Assembly (NCBI GenBank): GCA_013115135.1
Contig: JABANP010000434.1
Span: 1 to 45,348 of the forward strand
From: Perkinsus olseni
Taxonomy: Eukaryota > Perkinsozoa > Perkinsida > Perkinsidae
Direction of reading: 5' to 3'
Length of the DNA: 45,348 nucleotides
Shown: positions 43,701-45,348 of the stretch, in pieces
Position numbering within the stretch: the first letter of the stretch is position 1
Layout: the number at the start of each line of letters is the position of its first letter
Program-made: the position numbers and the translations under genes
Notes under the pieces: model-generated
Database searches by the model: none
Seen by the model: the letters and a program-made list of their open reading frames with translations, nothing else
Told to the model about the DNA's origin: nothing

Positions 43701-44121
43701 CGGCACAGCACTCGGTAAGCACTCGTTAATCTCGCTAGTCAGGGGCTCCTCATTCCCATCGTGAGCGGAGTCGCTTGCGTGACACCATGCAGCGACCATG
43801 CGGTGCTTTGTGCCGCAGTACTGCCAGGGCACCTCTGCGTTCGCCACTTGACTATGCTACAGTTCCGAAGCGGAACTTCCGCTTCTCGGCGCGACATTTG
43901 CATCAACGCGCAACCTCACCAGTGACTGACTGGAGCCCCCAGTCAGTGTCTCCTCCAGTCTGGGGGCGACCTTGATCCATCGCATTCCTGTGTATCCAGC
44001 AGCTTCGACACAGCTATGATTCACCTCAGCCTCAGGCGGCGGGGTTGCCCCATTCGGTTAGTTTGGCCGTTAAACCGGCACGAGTCCTGCAACGTAGTGG
44101 CCCTACCCTGTAGGACCTACA
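40771..44121. repeat. dense field of zigzag units and 7+1+7 palindromes
   Basis: Perfect X-n-X'-n-X units (first base): 40771 CGCCGT, 40863 TTGTGG, 41035 GCCTAC, 42447 TCGGTC, 42865 CGGACT, 43009 CCACAG, 43154 TGCTCA, 43559 CGGAGG, 43621 TCCTTC. Units with one mismatched base: 40912, 41145, 41661, 42935, 43243, 43311, 43544, 43863, 44102. In addition there are palindromes without a clear third word at 41169-41187 (9+1+9), 41466-41480, 42019-42035 and 42795-42811. I count 25 palindromes with arms of at least 7 bp and a single central base in about 3.35 kb, where chance predicts about 0.2. Their words share no consensus. Confidence 0.92.
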
Positions 44122-44308
44122 GCAGGTGTGCTTCACCCCGTATGGAACTCGCGACGACGGGATTTCCATCACTCACAGCATTTTCTGCGCATGCAGTGCT
44201 GAACCAGACCACATTATGTTTCTTTTAGTCGGAGCTCCGGGGCGTACCACAATGTCTTCACCATCATTTGGTCACGTCCCGTCATGTTCGTCCCCGTTCT
44301 ATGTGCTT

Positions 44309-44859
44309 TCATGCACACGATTGGGCAGCTGAGCTCGGTCTCGACTCGATCGTAACGTTGTTCGCCCGGCAGAAGTGCCTTCTCCCCGGCTGTTCGATTC
44401 GCGACACGAGCTCTCTTCCCATGGGTGGCGCGGCGGCTTCGAGTCCCTTCACCGTTGCTATTAGCATAGAGCTACTCGTGTTGATCTCATACCCCGGCAG
44501 CTCATGCGCCTTCTTCACCCCATCAAGTACGTCTTAGCGGTCCCAGCGTTTCCTATGCTAGTAATCCAGTCCTGCATCTCCTGTAGATTGGCTGGCATCG
44601 GTGCCCGCATCCTCTTGTCGGCTTTAGTCAACTCGACCGTGAACCTGATCCACGACCTCATCCCCACCGCATACGTCTTCACCGTGGCTGGGCGGATGCT
44701 GCGCGCTGCGACCGCCCACGGATCTTGCTTCAACCGTGCCACATCTCTGTCGCCCTCTCCTTTCCACCGCGGCACCGTGGGTTTAGCCCGCAGTGTTTCT
44801 TTTTCTCCCCAGTCTTGCCATTCTGCCAGTAACCAGCCAAGCGTCGGTGGCTCATTCAT
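44309..44859 (-). CDS. tyrosine recombinase (phage-integrase type), core-binding domain; broken
   Basis: Minus strand. After a leader ending VAARSI, the segment RPATVKTYAVGMRSWIRF, then PMPANLQEMQDWITSIGNAG and TAKTYLMG-VKKAHELPGYE, then LIATVKGLEAAAPPMGREL, follows the helical SAM-like N-terminal domain of DIRS/Crypton-type recombinases (S-x2-T-x3-Y, aromatic-rich helix, T-x3-Y-L-x-G-(V/I)-x3-H, final K/R-G). The frame slips once between YLMG and VKKAH (run of C at 44518-44521 on the plus strand); one more base would join them. The catalytic R-H-R-Y domain should follow downstream on the minus strand, but frames there are broken. The stretch MGRELVSRIEQPGRRHF matches, as DNA, part of the B terminal repeat. 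Family assignment is by pattern only. Confidence 0.5.
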
Positions 44860-44908
44860 CTCAATCTAACCTCAACTGCACAGCAGCCTCTTCTGCCCCC
44901 TACTACGA

Positions 44909-45018
44909 TGGGCATGGGAAGAGACCTCGTCGTCTCGAATCGATCTCAACGATGGGGGTCGCCTGGTAGGAGTGTCTCCTCCCCGGCTGATCGATTCGCG
45001 ACTTGAGCTCTTTTCCCA
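44909..45018. repeat. inverted repeat overlapping B1
   Basis: The plus strand GGGCATGGGAAGAGACCTCG...CTCGAATCGATC at 44909-44945 is an imperfect reverse complement of B1's ATCGATTCGCGAC...TCTTTTCCCATTG (about 44983-45018), so the right end can fold into a hairpin. Confidence 0.6.
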
Positions 45019-45059
45019 TTGTATGTTACGCAAGGTCGCGGACGAAGAGCCGGGATTTT
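44954..45059 (+). repeat. B1 terminal repeat
   Basis: 106 bp, GGGGGTCGCCTGGTAGG ... CCGGGATTTT; identical to 45242-45347. Related sequence also at 44388-44425 (inside the recombinase frame) and at 26262-26328 (inverted). Confidence 0.95.
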
Positions 45060-45060
45060 A

Positions 45061-45221
45061 GTAATCGATACACTCCGTGTGTCGAAGGAAAATCCACGGT
45101 AGTCCGCCGCTGGAGACAATCGTGTGTATGCGTGCGGGGCGGTGTACGTCACCGAGCCGTTCATCGTGAGAGGTCAGCGTCTGGCACGGTAGTGCCGGGT
45201 GTCCTGTCGATGTTTTTGACC
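45061..45221 (+). repeat. A2 repeat
   Basis: Identical to A1 (39445-39605). The B1/A2 junction has a single base (A, 45060) between the two repeats. Confidence 0.97.
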
Positions 45222-45241
45222 CACCCGTCCCTCCCTCAATG

Positions 45242-45347
45242 GGGGGTCGCCTGGTAGGAGTGTCTCCTCCCCGGCTGATCGATTCGCGACTTGAGCTCTT
45301 TTCCCATTGTATGTTACGCAAGGTCGCGGACGAAGAGCCGGGATTTT
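45242..45347 (+). repeat. B2 terminal repeat (reaches the window end)
   Basis: Identical to B1 over 106 bp; separated from A2 by 20 bp (CACCCGTCCCTCCCTCAATG). The next base differs from the one after B1 (T against A), which suggests that the repeat, and perhaps the element, ends here. Confidence 0.93.
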
Positions 45348-45348
45348 T

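Larger units (their letters stand above)
39445..45347. mobile_element. candidate tyrosine-recombinase element with split direct repeats (A1 ... B1-A2-B2)
   Basis: A1 39445-39605 is identical over 161 bp to A2 45061-45221. B1 44954-45059 is identical over 106 bp to B2 45242-45347. So the order is A1, about 5.3 kb of internal DNA, B1, A2, a 20-bp spacer, B2. This split-direct-repeat layout is the hallmark of PAT/Ngaro/Kangaroo-type tyrosine-recombinase retrotransposons, which move through a circle whose junction is B1/A2. A recombinase core-binding domain is present near the right end on the minus strand. I could not find a reverse transcriptase, so this copy is probably non-autonomous or has a body too altered to read. 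The right end may extend past the window. The perfect repeats imply recent movement or conversion. Confidence 0.65.

Noticed and set aside
39445..45221. Ordinary LTR element bounded by the 161-bp repeats
   Set aside because: The extra B1/B2 repeats around A2, the recombinase-like frame and the lack of PBS, PPT or DDE integrase fit the split-direct-repeat model better.

Overview
The window looks like nuclear DNA of a protist. It has spliced genes with very short introns (43, 43, 43, 46 and 47 nt in the cases I could frame), GT-AG borders and closely packed genes. Protein families and gene style suggest an alveolate such as Perkinsus. That is an inference; no rRNA or other marker is present to prove it.

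Region 1, 0.6-17.9 kb: single-copy style genes, nearly all on the minus strand except the first. They are a charged coiled-coil/Ser-rich protein (+), an ERV/ALR-type sulfhydryl oxidase, an ADAT3-like tRNA deaminase subunit, a coiled-coil protein, a VTT-domain (TVP38/TMEM64-type) membrane protein, two tandem ADPRM-type metallophosphatases, a leucine-rich-repeat protein, a small signal-anchored protein and a secreted protein made of three repeated domains.

Region 2, 18.2-29.5 kb: three long-chain acyl-CoA synthetase paralogues (one +, two -) around a small putative secreted protein gene. The three share two almost identical DNA blocks inside otherwise diverged genes, which suggests gene conversion. 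Their C-termini differ, and two look like peroxisomal signals.

Region 3, 30.9-38.8 kb: a complete Ty3/gypsy-type LTR retrotransposon on the minus strand (LTR, PBS, gag, protease-RT, RNase H-integrase, PPT, LTR). Its pol is split by a 961-bp insertion with a 6-bp target duplication, arrays of a TGGACGAAA-like motif inverted at its two ends, a tRNA-like segment and a 54-bp near-perfect palindrome.

Region 4, 39.4-45.35 kb: a candidate tyrosine-recombinase element. It has perfect split direct repeats (161 bp and 106 bp) in the order A1 ... B1-A2-B2, a recombinase core-binding domain on the minus strand, a 55-bp minisatellite and little other recognisable coding sequence.

The most unusual signal cuts across regions 2-4. 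It is a family of about 20-bp 'zigzag' units with the form X-n-X'-n-X: a 6-bp word, one base, its reverse complement, one base, then the word again. The word differs at every site but the geometry is constant. I found about 13 perfect units and about 10 with one mismatched base in the mobile or intergenic DNA, against roughly none expected by chance. One unit sits in one LTR of the gypsy element, while the sister LTR has the single word X at the same place. This shows that the unit arises as a 14-bp insertion.

Four probable one-base frame slips (about 6090, 16345, 19405 and 44518) are next to, or explained by, short G/C runs. They may be assembly indels rather than biology.
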